DNA of 64,000 nucleotides, taken from contig CM070510.1 in NCBI GenBank assembly GCA_036346375.1, positions 64,700,376-64,764,375 of the forward strand, written 5' to 3'. Below, piece by piece: positions 36,736 through 47,821 of this stretch (within the stretch, counting starts at the first letter, position 1; every line of letters begins with the position of its first letter). A program made the position numbers and the translations under genes. Under the pieces are notes generated by a model that did not search any database, had not been told where the DNA came from, and saw only the letters and a program-made list of their open reading frames with translations. Origin of the DNA: Guadua angustifolia (Eukaryota; Streptophyta; Magnoliopsida; Poales; Poaceae).

Positions 36736-38445
36736 ATGAGAATTCCACTTAATTACAATTCCCTCAGCTCTTCATCGTATGTTTCCGTGCCCTCCGGTCG
36801 AGCGCCTCACTTCGATGGCACTCACTATGCCGCGTGGAAACATAAGATGAAGATGCACTTGAGGTCACTTCACCCTTCTATTTGGAAGATTGTGCAGACA
36901 GGTTTCAAGCCTGTGGATCCGGACAACCTCACTCCCGCCGAAGATAAAGACCAACATTTCAACGATCTAGTCGTCAATGCTTTATTCAATGCCTTAAGTG
37001 ATTCTGAGTTTAATCGAGTAGATGGACTCGAAGAAGCCAAAGCTATTTGGGATAGGCTCATGGTCAGTCATGAAGGGGTGTCAAGCGTCCGAGAATCAAA
37101 GGTAGAGCTCATCATTGGTGAGCTAAGCCGATTCACCTTGGAAGATGGTGAATCGTATACTAAGATGTTTGATCGTCTGATGATACTTGTAAATCAAGCT
37201 AAAGGTCTTGGGTGCACCGACCTTACTGACAAGGCCGTGGTGAAGATAATCCTTCGTGTGATCACTCCTACCAACCGCAACCTCGTGCAACTAATCCGAG
37301 ACCGGCCAAACTTCGACACAATGACACCTCATGACGTAATTGGCCGGCTAATCATGGATGAGATGATGGTTAAAGAGGCGGAAGTTGTGGAAGAACTCAA
37401 GTCTGGGAAGAAAAAGGGGATCGCTTTGAAGGCTGTCAAAGTTGTGCACCAAGCCGAAGAAAGCACAAGTGAGGACGAAGAGTCTGGTGATCCATTGACA
37501 AATGAAGATATGGCTCTATTCGTACGAAGGTTCAACAAGTTCTTTAAGAAGAAGAATTTCAAACAAGGTGGTCAATCAAAGAACTTTAGAAGAAAATCAA
37601 AGGGGAGACACTCCACAAGAAGATGCTATGAATGCGGCGAAACCGGCCATTTCATTGCCGAGTGTCCGCATAAGGAAAGCAAAGATGAGAAGTCACACAA
37701 GAAGGACAAGTACCGGAGCAAAGATAAGGAGAAGAGCAAGAAGTACAAGGGAAAGGGTCGTGCCTACATTGGAAAGGAGTGGAACTCCGACACCGACTCC
37801 AGCTCCGACTCCGACTCCGAGTCAAACTCCGACAATGATGGTGGAATCGCCTCCATCGCCATCGCCATATCCTCTACTCCGACAATATCGAAGAGCCTCT
37901 TCGACAACTTAAGCGATGACGATGAAGTAGCTCCAATGTGCCTCATGGCGAAGGGGCACAAGGTATCAACACTTGTTCCCACTCCCTCCATAACTAATGA
38001 TTGTTTAGATGAACACGATAGTGATAGTGATAATGATGACATTGGTGCTGTGCTTAAGTCTATAAAAAACCTTGACATTCATAAGTTGAATTTGCTCCTA
38101 AAAGATATTGAAAGGTTGGAGGAGGTGATTGAACAAAAGGAAGCTATTCTCGAAGCTCAAGAGGATTTACTCATCCTCGAAAAAGAGAAAAATCGTGAGC
38201 TAGAGAAGAGCTTATCTTTTGAAAAAGAGAAAAATGAGGAAGTGGCTAAGAACTTAACCTTGACCAAATCCGAGGTGATTAGTCTTGAGATCACCAATGC
38301 TTCACTTAAAGAGGAACTTGCGAAGTCGAATGATGCTTGCAAGGCTCTTGAGTTGAAGCTTGTTGATCTCAAGAATAGCCCTCCGATTATCTCAACCACT
38401 AGCTCCAATTCTTCTTTGCCTTCTACAAGCAATGGATGCGCTTAG
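36736..38445 (+). CDS. gag: Copia gag polyprotein part (UBN2, CCHC, coiled coil)
   Basis: One uninterrupted frame runs from about 36658 to the stop at 38445. ATG 36736 is the first in-frame start; another ATG at 36671 opens a different frame that stops at once, so a small indel probably removed the native N-terminus. The UBN2 gag domain lies at about 36800-37350, a CCHC knuckle (Cys-x2-Cys-x4-His-x4-Cys) at about 37624-37667, then a Lys-rich and Ser/Asp-rich stretch and a long Glu/Lys coiled-coil segment (about 38090-38370). Gag assembles the particle and binds RNA. Reading beyond the stop shows gag-like coiled-coil and basic sequence continuing in other frames to 38907. Confidence 0.88.
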   Translation: MRIPLNYNSLSSSSYVSVPSGRAPHFDGTHYAAWKHKMKMHLRSLHPSIWKIVQTGFKPVDPDNLTPAEDKDQHFNDLVVNALFNALSDSEFNRVDGLEEAKAIWDRLMVSHEGVSSVRESKVELIIGELSRFTLEDGESYTKMFDRLMILVNQAKGLGCTDLTDKAVVKIILRVITPTNRNLVQLIRDRPNFDTMTPHDVIGRLIMDEMMVKEAEVVEELKSGKKKGIALKAVKVVHQAEESTSEDEESGDPLTNEDMALFVRRFNKFFKKKNFKQGGQSKNFRRKSKGRHSTRRCYECGETGHFIAECPHKESKDEKSHKKDKYRSKDKEKSKKYKGKGRAYIGKEWNSDTDSSSDSDSESNSDNDGGIASIAIAISSTPTISKSLFDNLSDDDEVAPMCLMAKGHKVSTLVPTPSITNDCLDEHDSDSDNDDIGAVLKSIKNLDIHKLNLLLKDIERLEEVIEQKEAILEAQEDLLILEKEKNRELEKSLSFEKEKNEEVAKNLTLTKSEVISLEITNASLKEELAKSNDACKALELKLVDLKNSPPIISTTSSNSSLPSTSNGCA

Positions 38446-38449
38446 ATGC

Positions 38450-41400
38450 TATGACGTTAATGTTGATACTTATGCAACTAACCTTGAGACATTGCAAGTG
38501 TTAGCATTTGAGAATGAGAAGCTCAAGGGATTGCTTGAAGATGGACTTCAAAAGTCCTACAAGGCAAGTAAGGGACTAGAGGAGTTCCTAGGTGTTTACA
38601 AGGTAACAATATGAAGTATGGGTTTGGATATACTCCACCTAAAAGGAAAAAGAGCAATATTGTGGTTGCTCCCTTAAATAAGCCCATACAATTTGTTAAG
38701 AGCAATGAAAACTCTAAGTACAAAACTCACTCTACATTCTTCGCATCGTATGTACTTAAGAGGACTAACATCGGTCGTGTAGTTGCTCATCACATTGGGG
38801 GTAAGCCCAAGAATGGTTCTTATGTGCGATCTATTTGGGTACCAAAATCACTTGTTGCTAACGTGCGTGGACCTAAACAAGTTTGGGTACCAAAGAGCAA
38901 AAACTAAATTCCATTTTGTAGGCCTACATCTCCGGTGGAACAAGTTGGATCTTGGATAGCGGATGTACACATCACATGACCGGAGAAAGGGCGATGTTCG
39001 CACAATTAGAAGGAAATGGATCAAATAGCGAGAGCATCATCTTTGGCGATAATGGAAAAGGTGAAGTGGTAGGTTTAGGTAAGATCCTAATCACTAATGA
39101 TTTCCACATAAGTAATGTTTTACTCGTTGAATCATTAAGCTACAATTTATTGTCCGTTGCTCAATTATGTGAAGCGGGCTACGATTGTGTGTTTAGTGAT
39201 AAGGGTGTGGATGTCATTAAGAGGGATGACGGTTCAATAGCTGTTAAAGGTCGTTTAAAGGGAAATCTCTATCTCATCGACTTCAACACGGATAGAGTGA
39301 ACCTTGAAACGTGCTTGATGGCTAAGTCCAGCATGGGTTGGCTATGGCATCGCCGGCTTGCCCATGTTGGCATGAGGAACCTTCACAAACTCATAAAGGG
39401 CAATCACATCCTTGGACTAACGAATATTGTGTTTGAGAAAGATAGAGTGTGTAGCGTGTCAAGCGGGGAAGCAAGTGGGAGCTACTCATCCCGCGAAGAA
39501 TGTGATGACCACCTCGAGACCCTTGGAGATGCTACACATGGATTTGTTTACCGATCATTACATAAGCATCGGAGGAAACAAGTATGGTCTAGTAATTGTT
39601 GATGATTTTTCTCGCTTCACTTGGGTATTTTTCCCGCATGATAAAAGCGAAGCCCAAGGAAGCCTCAAGAAATTCATGAGAAGGGCTCAAAATGAGTTCA
39701 AGTGAAGATCAAGAGAATTGAGTGACAACGATTCGAATTCAAGAATGTGGTGTTGGTGTTCCTCGATGAAGAGGGCATCAAACATGAGTTTTCGCCCTAT
39801 TCTCCTCAGCAGTAATCGGGTAGCTGAACGGAAGAATCGAACTCTCATCGAGATGGCGCGCACAATGCTAGATGAGTACAAGGTCTCCGACATCTTACAG
39901 GCGGAGGCCATCAACACTGCGTGCCATAGCTCCAACCGCCTATACCTTCACAAATTGTTGAAAAAGACTACAGACGAAGCTTCACCAAAGAAGAAACCAA
40001 ATATCTCCTACTTTCGAAGTCTTTGGTAGCAAATGCTATATCCTTAACAAGAAAGCTAAGTCTTCTAAATTTGCTCCTAAAGTAGATGAGGGTTTCTTGC
40101 TTGGTTATGGGTCTAATGCATATGCATCTACGAAGTTTTCAACAACACCACGGTGTAGTTGAAATCTCATGTGATGTAACATTTGATGAAGCTAACGGCT
40201 CTCAAGTAGAGCAAGTTGATTGCACTGTGATTGACAGGAAGAGTCTCCATGTGAGGCGATCAAAAGGCTAGCAATGGAGAAGTGAGGCCTCTTGAGCAAG
40301 GAGAAGCCCCAAGAACTCCAACTCATGATGCATTTGTTGGATAGTGCCCCATCTTCTTCAATGCAAGCACAAGATGGATCAACTACCGCTCAAGATGATG
40401 AGGGCCCAATTCAAAAGTCAAACACAACGGTGCCTCATCCAAGGGTTCATCAAAGTGTTCAACTAAATCACCCTACGACAATATTCTTGGAGACATCGAT
40501 GGGAGTATCCACTAGATCTCAGATACTAATTTTGTGAATTTTACTCCTTTGTGTCGCCTCTTGAACCTCTCAAGGTAGATGAAGCTCTTCAAGATCCGGA
40601 TTGGGTGATGGCAATGCAAGAGGAGTTGAATAACTTCAAAGAAATCAAGTGTGGAAGCTTGTCGAAGACCCAAGCAAAATGTAATCGAACTAAATGGGTA
40701 TTTCGGAACAAGCAAGACGAGAACGGAATCGTGACAAGAAACAAAGCCCATTTGGTCGCTCAAGGGTACACTCAAATCGAAGGTTTGGATTTCGATGAAA
40801 CTTATGCTCCAGTAGCTAGGCTTGAATCAATTCGAATATTACTTGCCTTTGCTACTCACCACGATTTTAAGTTGTACCAAATGGACGTGAAAAGCGCCTT
40901 CCTAAATGGACCTCTCTCCGAGATGGTCTACGTTGAGCAACCGCCAAAGCCAAGACCAAGCCACCCGACCACGCCTATTTTCTTCACAAGGCTCTCTACG
41001 GACTTAAGTAAGCACCGAGAGCGTGGTTCGAGTGTCTTCGTGATTTTCTTCTCGGTCAAGGGTTTGTAGTCGGAAGGCCAATTTACTCTCTTTACTAAAA
41101 ATATTGACAATGACCTATTTGTTTGTCAAATTTATGTTGATGACATTATATTTGGATCTACTAATGAACACTTGTGCAAGGATTTTAGTAGAATCATGAC
41201 TAAAAGGTTCGAGATGTCCATGATGGGCGAGTTGAAGTTCTTCCTTGGTTTTCAAGTCAAACAACTCAAGGAAGGAACCTTCCTTTGCCAAACCAAGTAC
41301 ATCAAGGACATGCTCAAGAAGTTTGGGATGGAGAACGCCAAGCCGATCAAGACGCCGATGCAAGCTAACGGGCATCTAGACCTCGATAAAGAAGGTAAAC

Positions 41401-42075
41401 AGGTTATCCAAAAGGTATATCGCTCGATGATCGGTTCCTACTTTACCTTTGTGCATCTAGGCCCGATATCATGCTTAGTGTTTGCATGTGTGCAAGATTT
41501 CAAGCCGCCCTAAAGAGTGCCACTTAGTGGCCGTAAAAAGAATCTTAAGATATTTAGTGCACACTCCTCATTTCGGCTTTGATATCCTAAAGGTTCATCC
41601 TTTGAGCTAGTCGGCTATTCGATGCGGATTATGCCGATGTAAGGTGGATAGGAAGAGTACCTGGGTACTTGTGGGTTCCTAGGTAGATCCCTTGTTTCTT
41701 GGTCCTCCAAGAAGCAAAATTCAGAGTCCTATCCACGGTAAAGGTTTAATATATTGCGCCGGAGTTGTTGTGCCCAATTACTTTGGATGAGACAAACGCT
41801 AAATGATTTTGGTCTAACCTATAACCATGTTCCACTTTTGTGTGACAATGAGAGCGCATATAAAATTGCCAATAACCCCGCCCAACATTCCCGCATAAAG
41901 CATATCGATATCCGCCATCATTTCACGAGACCACTCCACCAAAGGCGATATTGATATTCAACATGTGAGCACAAATGACCAATTAGCCGATATTTTCACC
42001 AAGCCTCTTGATGAAAAGAGATTCTGTGAATTGAGAAGTGGGCTAAATATTTTAGACTCTCGGAACTTGGCTTGA
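38450..42075 (+). pseudogene. pol: Copia pol, multiply frameshifted
   Basis: The blocks are in order but in different frames: gag-pol spacer to 38907; aspartic protease with Asp-Ser-Gly at about 38952; GAG-pre-integrase zinc region (His-Arg-Arg-Leu-Ala-His) to 39450; integrase core (Asp-Asp-Phe-Ser-Arg) 39427-39705 with a compressed remainder to 40029; reverse transcriptase 40551-41069 (Thr-Tyr-Ala-Pro-Val, Gln-Met-Asp-Val-Lys-Ser-Ala-Phe) and the catalytic Tyr-Val-Asp-Asp near 41131; RNase H remnant 41754-41954 (Cys-Asp-Asn-Glu-Ser-Ala). I count at least eight frame changes. Pol would normally mature, copy and integrate the element; here it cannot. Confidence 0.88.
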
Positions 42076-42997
42076 AAGATTGCATACTTAACATTATCTT
42101 GCTTGCTAGTTTCAACCAAAATGTTTTTCAAAATCTTATTTTGTTCCTTTAAAATTGTTGGATTTGGTTCTTGATTCGAATCGAACCACTTGTGATCATA
42201 GCTCTTGTTGCTTACGTGTTCGCTGATCATAAGTGGGGAGATGGGAAAGTGTTCATAAGTCATATCCTCTCATTCCTTGAAACCATCTCTCTTGGTCTTT
42301 GGAAAATTATACATATCGGACTTTCCGATTTTGTATCGGACTATCCGATTTCGTAGTTGTGCACCTATCGGAATGTCCGATGTTCCTTATCTGACATTCC
42401 GATATCTGGTGATCGCACACATCGGATCGTCTGATGTCCTTATCGGACTATCCGATGTGGGGAGGTTTAAATAAAGCCCAGGGGTTTTTCTCTCACCTTC
42501 CTGCGGTTACTTCTTTCATATCCTCTCGGGTCTCTCATCCTCTGGCGATTCTGGAGCACCGACTTCCTCTTCCTCCTCCCAAGGATCTCCCTCCGCGGAT
42601 TTGATATCTCTTTTGGTGGAGATCCTCTTCCTCATTCAAATCCTCTCTTCGGTTTCAATCTCAAGGTAAACCCTAATTCTTTTAATCTAGGGTTTCATCT
42701 TCCGTGAAATTTTGTTAATCCCCCTCCGTAGCAATGTTATACTCATTTCTAGGATTGCATTCCACGAATTTGTTGCAAAATGCGTGGTCTCTCATCTAGA
42801 AATCTACTTCTGCATTTTTCCCGCAAATATCGGATTATCCGATCGATAGTGTCGGACTGTCCGATCTTACCATCGGACTATCCGACCCAAAATATCGGAC
42901 TATCCGATATTTTCAGAAAACTGCAAAAGTGGGTATCTTGTTCCCAATCCTTCAACCGTCGCTTCATCTTCCGTTTCGGTTACCTCAGATCTTATTC
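42076..42997 (+). promoter_or_regulatory. Palindrome-rich leader between pol and the extra ORF
   Basis: Ten ATCGGANNNTCCGAT-type palindromes occur in two clusters (42316-42456 and 42829-42907), the same motif as in this element's LTRs. Between them lies a CT-rich leader-like stretch with ACCCTAATTC and a candidate donor (CAAG|GTAAAC at about 42664). This looks like an LTR-like promoter/leader for the ORF that follows; function is inferred. Confidence 0.5.
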
Positions 42998-44524
42998 ATG
43001 GCTGCCGGCGACGACAAGGGGGAGAAGTTAAAGAGGGCTCTTCACACCGACGAGCAAGGGCAGTTTAAGAGGAAGACGCCGACGAACACTCGCTCCAAGG
43101 TCAGGGCGATCAAAGGATCCTCGATCCTTCGCAGCGATCCCGAGGAGTCTGCAAGGGTTTCTGCCTCCATTTCGAAGCCGGGAGGTGGAAAATACAAGAA
43201 GCAAGTTGTTTCAAAGCCCAAATTGCCAGGGATCAAAATTTCTGAGCCTCCAGCTGATGGACCGGCTGCCCGTCCTCCTCCCTCTCCATCGGGCAAGGGC
43301 AAGGGATCTTCATCCATTGCTCCAACTGCAGCTGAGAAGGGTAAAGGTCCGGCTCCGGATGAAGAAGAAGATATCCCCTTTCCAATGATGTTCAAACCTT
43401 CTCGCCGTCCAGATCTTCAAAGGGCTGTTGTGAACTACAAAGGCAAGTCTGGGATGGTGACAAAGGCTAGGGCTTCAGATCCCTATCTCAATAGAAAAGC
43501 TTTCTCCTCTGACAAGCGCTTCTGGAGCTTTTTCCAACAAGATTTCTATGAGACTGTCATCCTCCCTCGAAAAAATCCTGTTGTCAATATGCAGTGGGTC
43601 GATTGGGAATATATGGAGTCATGTGATGATCCGGTCTTCAACGACGTCATCGAGGCCTGTGAAAGGCTCGGCATCAAGAGGATCATGGGCATGAAACAAG
43701 ATTGGAACACTGAGATCATTGCCCAGTTCTACGCCACTCTGCATGTCTCCAATGACACAATGACATGGATGACAGAAGGTGAGCTGTATAGAATGTCTGT
43801 GGGGCGCTTTGGAACTCTGCTGGGATTTAAGGCTGAAGAGAGCATGAACAAGGACGATCTTCATAACACTCGGTCCTTGGTTGCTGACAATCTTAGTGCT
43901 CTGTACATTGAGGATTCTGCCTTTGAGCCCAGGAACACAAAATTCTTGAAGCCCATGGTTGCCGCCGCCAACAGGCTCCTTCGGAAGACCATTGCTCCTA
44001 AGGAAGGTGATGCCTCTCATATCCTGTCTTACACTCGCGATATTTTACATCGGATGCTGCCGGGTGGAAGACCGTTTATGGTGGCTCTTTACCTCTGGAA
44101 TGAGATTCATGCAAACTCCCTCGACCAAGCAGCTTGTGGATTCGCTCCATACATCATGAGGGTAATTCTCGGTATTTCCAAAAAGAGGTTTGAGTGCGAT
44201 GTGAAGCACTTAGGGCTGCAGATCAGGCCAGTCAAGACTGTTGCTCCTCAAGCTCCTCCGGCCCCAGCTCCTTCTGTGTCTACTCGCTCTGGTACTGCTG
44301 CTCCTGCTGTCCCTTCGCAGTCTTCTTCCTCCACCGACCGTGTCCTGCAATATCTTGTCAAGATGGCGAAGAAGAACGCGAAGAGGCTCAAGTCTATCCA
44401 GAAGCACCTCAACCTTCCTTGCTCCAGTGGCAGTGATGACTCCTTGGCGGATCCTTCGACTCTCCGGTACCGCAGATCATTCCTCGTCGATGAATATGCC
44501 GCCGCCGAGGAGTCCGAGGATTGA
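42998..44524 (+). CDS. Extra ORF after pol (env-like position), intact, 508 aa
   Basis: ATG 42998 opens a clean frame to TGA 44522-44524. The frame extends upstream to 42929, but the Met-Ala-Ala-Gly start after the leader is more natural. Residues 1-130 are basic and Pro/Ser-rich; about 150-400 form a folded domain with Phe-x-Ser-x-x-Arg-Phe-Trp, Val-x-Glu-Phe-Tyr-like (Ala-Gln-Phe-Tyr-Ala) and Arg-Phe-Gly-x-Leu-Leu-Gly-Phe motifs, resembling the putative plant transposon protein domain (Pfam PF20167 from memory). The tail is Ala/Pro/Ser-rich and ends acidic. I see no signal peptide or clear membrane span, so an envelope role is not supported by sequence. It stayed open while pol decayed. Confidence 0.8.
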   Translation: MAAGDDKGEKLKRALHTDEQGQFKRKTPTNTRSKVRAIKGSSILRSDPEESARVSASISKPGGGKYKKQVVSKPKLPGIKISEPPADGPAARPPPSPSGKGKGSSSIAPTAAEKGKGPAPDEEEDIPFPMMFKPSRRPDLQRAVVNYKGKSGMVTKARASDPYLNRKAFSSDKRFWSFFQQDFYETVILPRKNPVVNMQWVDWEYMESCDDPVFNDVIEACERLGIKRIMGMKQDWNTEIIAQFYATLHVSNDTMTWMTEGELYRMSVGRFGTLLGFKAEESMNKDDLHNTRSLVADNLSALYIEDSAFEPRNTKFLKPMVAAANRLLRKTIAPKEGDASHILSYTRDILHRMLPGGRPFMVALYLWNEIHANSLDQAACGFAPYIMRVILGISKKRFECDVKHLGLQIRPVKTVAPQAPPAPAPSVSTRSGTAAPAVPSQSSSSTDRVLQYLVKMAKKNAKRLKSIQKHLNLPCSSGSDDSLADPSTLRYRRSFLVDEYAAAEESED

Positions 44525-45032
44525 TTATTTCTCCTGTTGTTCCTCCTCCCTTTTTGGTGCCTTGATGCCAAAGGGGGAGAGAAAAGATATCATTTCGTTT
44601 GTTATGACTTATGAACACTGCTACTTTGGTGGTTGGATGTTTTTTTTAACCTAGTGGATTTCTTTTTGTTTTGTCTATCTTAAGCTCGATGCTATCATTT
44701 GTTAACATTCTTGTTGCTTCAATATACTATATACCTCGATTTTGCTTGCTCGTTGTTGCTTTCATCATAATATTATATCGGATAGACATTGTTTACTTTA
44801 GATTTGATATATTATGCTCTGATACATCATGACACGCTTATGCAATGGATGCCAAGACATCTTATATGGAGGCCAAGACATTGGGGAGCTCTGTTGAATT
44901 CTACCTATATAAAAAAATTGTGTATTCGAATCTCTAATGCACAAATTTAGGGGAGCTCAACATATCTTGGCCACTCTCAATTTCATTTATTCATTATTTC
45001 TATCAAACTTTATCGTGTTGTCATCAATCACC

Positions 45033-45045
45033 AAAAAGGGGGAGA
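45033..45045 (+). other. Polypurine tract
   Basis: AAAAAGGGGGAGA lies one base before the 3' LTR, the plus-strand primer site. Confidence 0.9.
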
Positions 45046-45046
45046 T

Positions 45047-46538
45047 TGAAAGTGCATCTAGGACCCTAATTGTGTTTTGGATGATTAATGACAAACGATT
45101 AAGGGACTAATGGCCTAAATGAGTGCATGAGCAGGTATTAGTCCCAAAAGGAACGAATCTACGGACAACGGTGATCCTCTAAAGTGAAAAGAAGAACGGC
45201 GTCGACTAAGCGTAGATTTTTCATTTAGTTGAGTCAATAGGAACGCCGTACTATCAAGAGGGATGGGATGTAGGTGCTCTAGAAATGATCTTTGTGCTCA
45301 GATGAACATCTCTTATAAATTTGGTTTTGGAAGTCTCGATGCACGGCACTCACTTTGCATTTCAGTTGTGCTGATATTATCGGAATGTCCGATGTTAATA
45401 TCGGACAGTCCGATGGTATCGGACTCTCCGGTGTGTGTGTGGTTGCATGCTTGGACCTCTCGGGAAACATCGGAATGTCCGATGGTTGATATCGGATAGT
45501 CCGATGTGATTTGAAAATTTTTCTAAGTCTTTGCGCTTGGACCTCTCGGGAAACATCGGAACTTCCGATGGTTGATATCGGATAGTCCGATGTGTGTTTT
45601 TTTTTACTCAGCAAATTTTGAATTCTTGAGTGGAGTCGAATCTGGTGTTTTGCACATATCGGATAGTCCGATGTCTGTCATCGGATAGTCCGATGTGGGG
45701 GTCTGACACAGGGCAGAACGGCTATATTCTGTGTCTTGGCTATAAATACCCCTTTCTCTCTGTCATTTAAGACACACCTACCAGCCCACTGAGCATTTAC
45801 TTCACTCTTGCTATTCCTTTGCTCCTTCTTGCTCTCTGTCTTGAGTTCTTCCTTGAGAAATTTGTTGGGAGATTGGAGCAAGTGATTTTTAGTGCTTTGT
45901 TGCAAACCGTGAAAGTCCATTTGAGCACTAGGGTGATTTTCAAGAGTGAAGCTACACTTCATTTATTACTCTTGGAGATTGAGGTCTCCTAGACGGCTAG
46001 GAGTCACCGGTGAGCTCCCGATCTACGTGTGGGAAGTCTCCGGAGTTTGTGAAGGTCCGATTCCACCTCCGCAAGGAAAGGGATCAAGAAGTGAACCGTG
46101 AGTGCTTTGTGCAACACCGGAGGATCGTGGTCGAAAGGGACCGGGCTTGGTGCCTCCTCAACGAAGACGAGGATCTCCTCAAAGATCCGAACTCGGAAAA
46201 ATCGCATCTCTTTGGTTTGTGAGTTTTCTATTTTTCCGTGTGCTCTTGACTTGATCTTTGGGGATTCAAGCTCTTGGTAGCTACTAGCAGTAGATATTGA
46301 TTGATCCAGTACTCTAGTAGTTACCTCAGCTCAGAAATTTCTCTTGATAGAAATCTAGTCTCTCTAATTTCTCAGATCCACTTTTTAGGGTTTATTGCGC
46401 TCTGATCGGATAGTCCGACCTGCAGTATCGGATAGTCCGATATCAAAGTCGGATATTCCGATAATTCCGCTGCTAAATTTGTTTTAAATTTTATTACGCC
46501 TATTCACCCCCCCTCTAGGCGACTTTATCGATCCTTCA
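45047..46538 (+). repeat. 3' LTR (1492 bp)
   Basis: Near-identical to the 5' LTR and 29 bp shorter. Differences are a few substitutions, three short patches (near 45365, 45610 and 45784) and missing bases at 46098-46225 plus one palindrome unit near 46450. Confidence 0.95.
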
Positions 46539-47728
46539 ACTTAAGACACACTTAAATCATTCAAATTGATTTAGGTTGTGCTCAATTGATCTAAAGGCAT
46601 CCATTATGTGTTAATGGAGTGCAAGAGATAATTGAGACAACCGGGCATCTTGGACTAACTATTTTATGAGTGGTGATTGAGTTAGGTCCAAAGATGAATG
46701 AGATGATTGAGAACGGGATAAAGACGGCATCATGAGGTGATGGGCGTCAAGAGAAGATCCCGAAGACAAAGAGAAGAATCAAAGTGATGATCATAAAGAA
46801 CCCAAAGAGGATTGCTTGCGTATGGCGGCGAAGGTATAATTCGATAGGCTAAGGACTTTGTAGTTTTTGAGTCTAAGGTTTTTATCGCCGTACTATTAAG
46901 AGGGGTTGTCTCCTAGCTTGAGCTTCATCATGTGTTGATGATCTCAATCCCGTGTTCACTCAAGCTCAAATCTTATTTGAATTTTGTGTTTGCATAGAGC
47001 TAACCATTTGGCATGTGTTGCGAATGAGTTAAGCTTATGCTTGGTTGTTGTTGCATTATGCTCGGATTTGCATGTGTTGCAAAGAAGAAGAGTATATGCA
47101 TTTGGTTTTGCTTACGCTTTGATTTGTATGTGTTGCAAGTGGGATAAGCGTATGCATTGGTTTTTGCATGAAGTTCACTTTTGCATATGTTGCAATTGTT
47201 GAAGCTTCATGTTTTGTTTTCTCTTTACAAAACAAATCTTTCAAAATCAAAGTGGTTGCTTGGAGCTAAGTTTTGCATGTGTTGCAAATAATGAGCTCAT
47301 GCATTTGAGTTTGTTTGGTTTTGATTGGAGCTAGGTTTTGCATGTATTGCAAAACGAGGATGCTCAAGCTAGTTGGATTTGGAATTTACGTACGGTTCTT
47401 TGAAGCATGTGAATAGTATTTGCAAATGTGTTTTGCAAATTATTTTGATCATGAGTTGATCATCACATGGTTCAAGGTTGTTGACCCTTGCTAGGTTGTA
47501 GTCATGTTTTTGATCAAGTCTATGTGAAGTATTTCGAGAAAATCAGATTTTAGACTTGAATGACTACATTAGAGTTTAGTTTTGGTGATATTTAAAAATA
47601 TCTATGGTTGATTAAATCTTGAAAATGGGTGTAGATTGTAGCCCTCGTGATAAGCTTCGCATAGAATCAAAAATCACCCAAATCGGAGTTCGGAGTAAAA
47701 AGTTATGAGCTTTTTAGTGAATATTGCT

Positions 47729-47821
47729 GCGGTACTACCGCCCTTGCGGTAGATTTTTGCCAGAGAAGGGTCTTTTGAACTCCTAGGCCAAGATTACCGC
47801 CTGTAAGGGCGGTAGTACCGC
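47729..47821. repeat. 17-bp perfect inverted repeat in the solo LTR
   Basis: GCGGTACTACCGCCCTT at 47729-47745 and its exact reverse complement at 47805-47821, spacer 59 bp. Each arm itself contains the palindrome GCGGTACTACCGC-like core. It lies upstream of a TATA-like GCTATAAAAGG at 47897. Confidence 0.9.

Larger units (their letters stand above)
35096..46538 (+). mobile_element. SIRE/Maximus-type Copia retrotransposon, complete ends (11443 bp)
   Basis: ACTTA flanks it exactly at 35091-35095 and 46539-46543. LTRs are 35096-36616 and 45047-46538. Internal order is primer site, gag, protease, integrase, reverse transcriptase, RNase H, extra ORF, polypurine tract. The integrase-before-RT order defines Copia; long LTRs, large gag with coiled coil and an ORF after pol place it in the SIRE lineage. 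Pol is broken by multiple frameshifts, so the copy cannot move by itself. Confidence 0.95.

Noticed and set aside
42929..42997. Upstream start for the extra ORF of the Copia element
   Set aside because: It lies in the CT-rich leader; the ATG at 42998 gives a more natural N-terminus.
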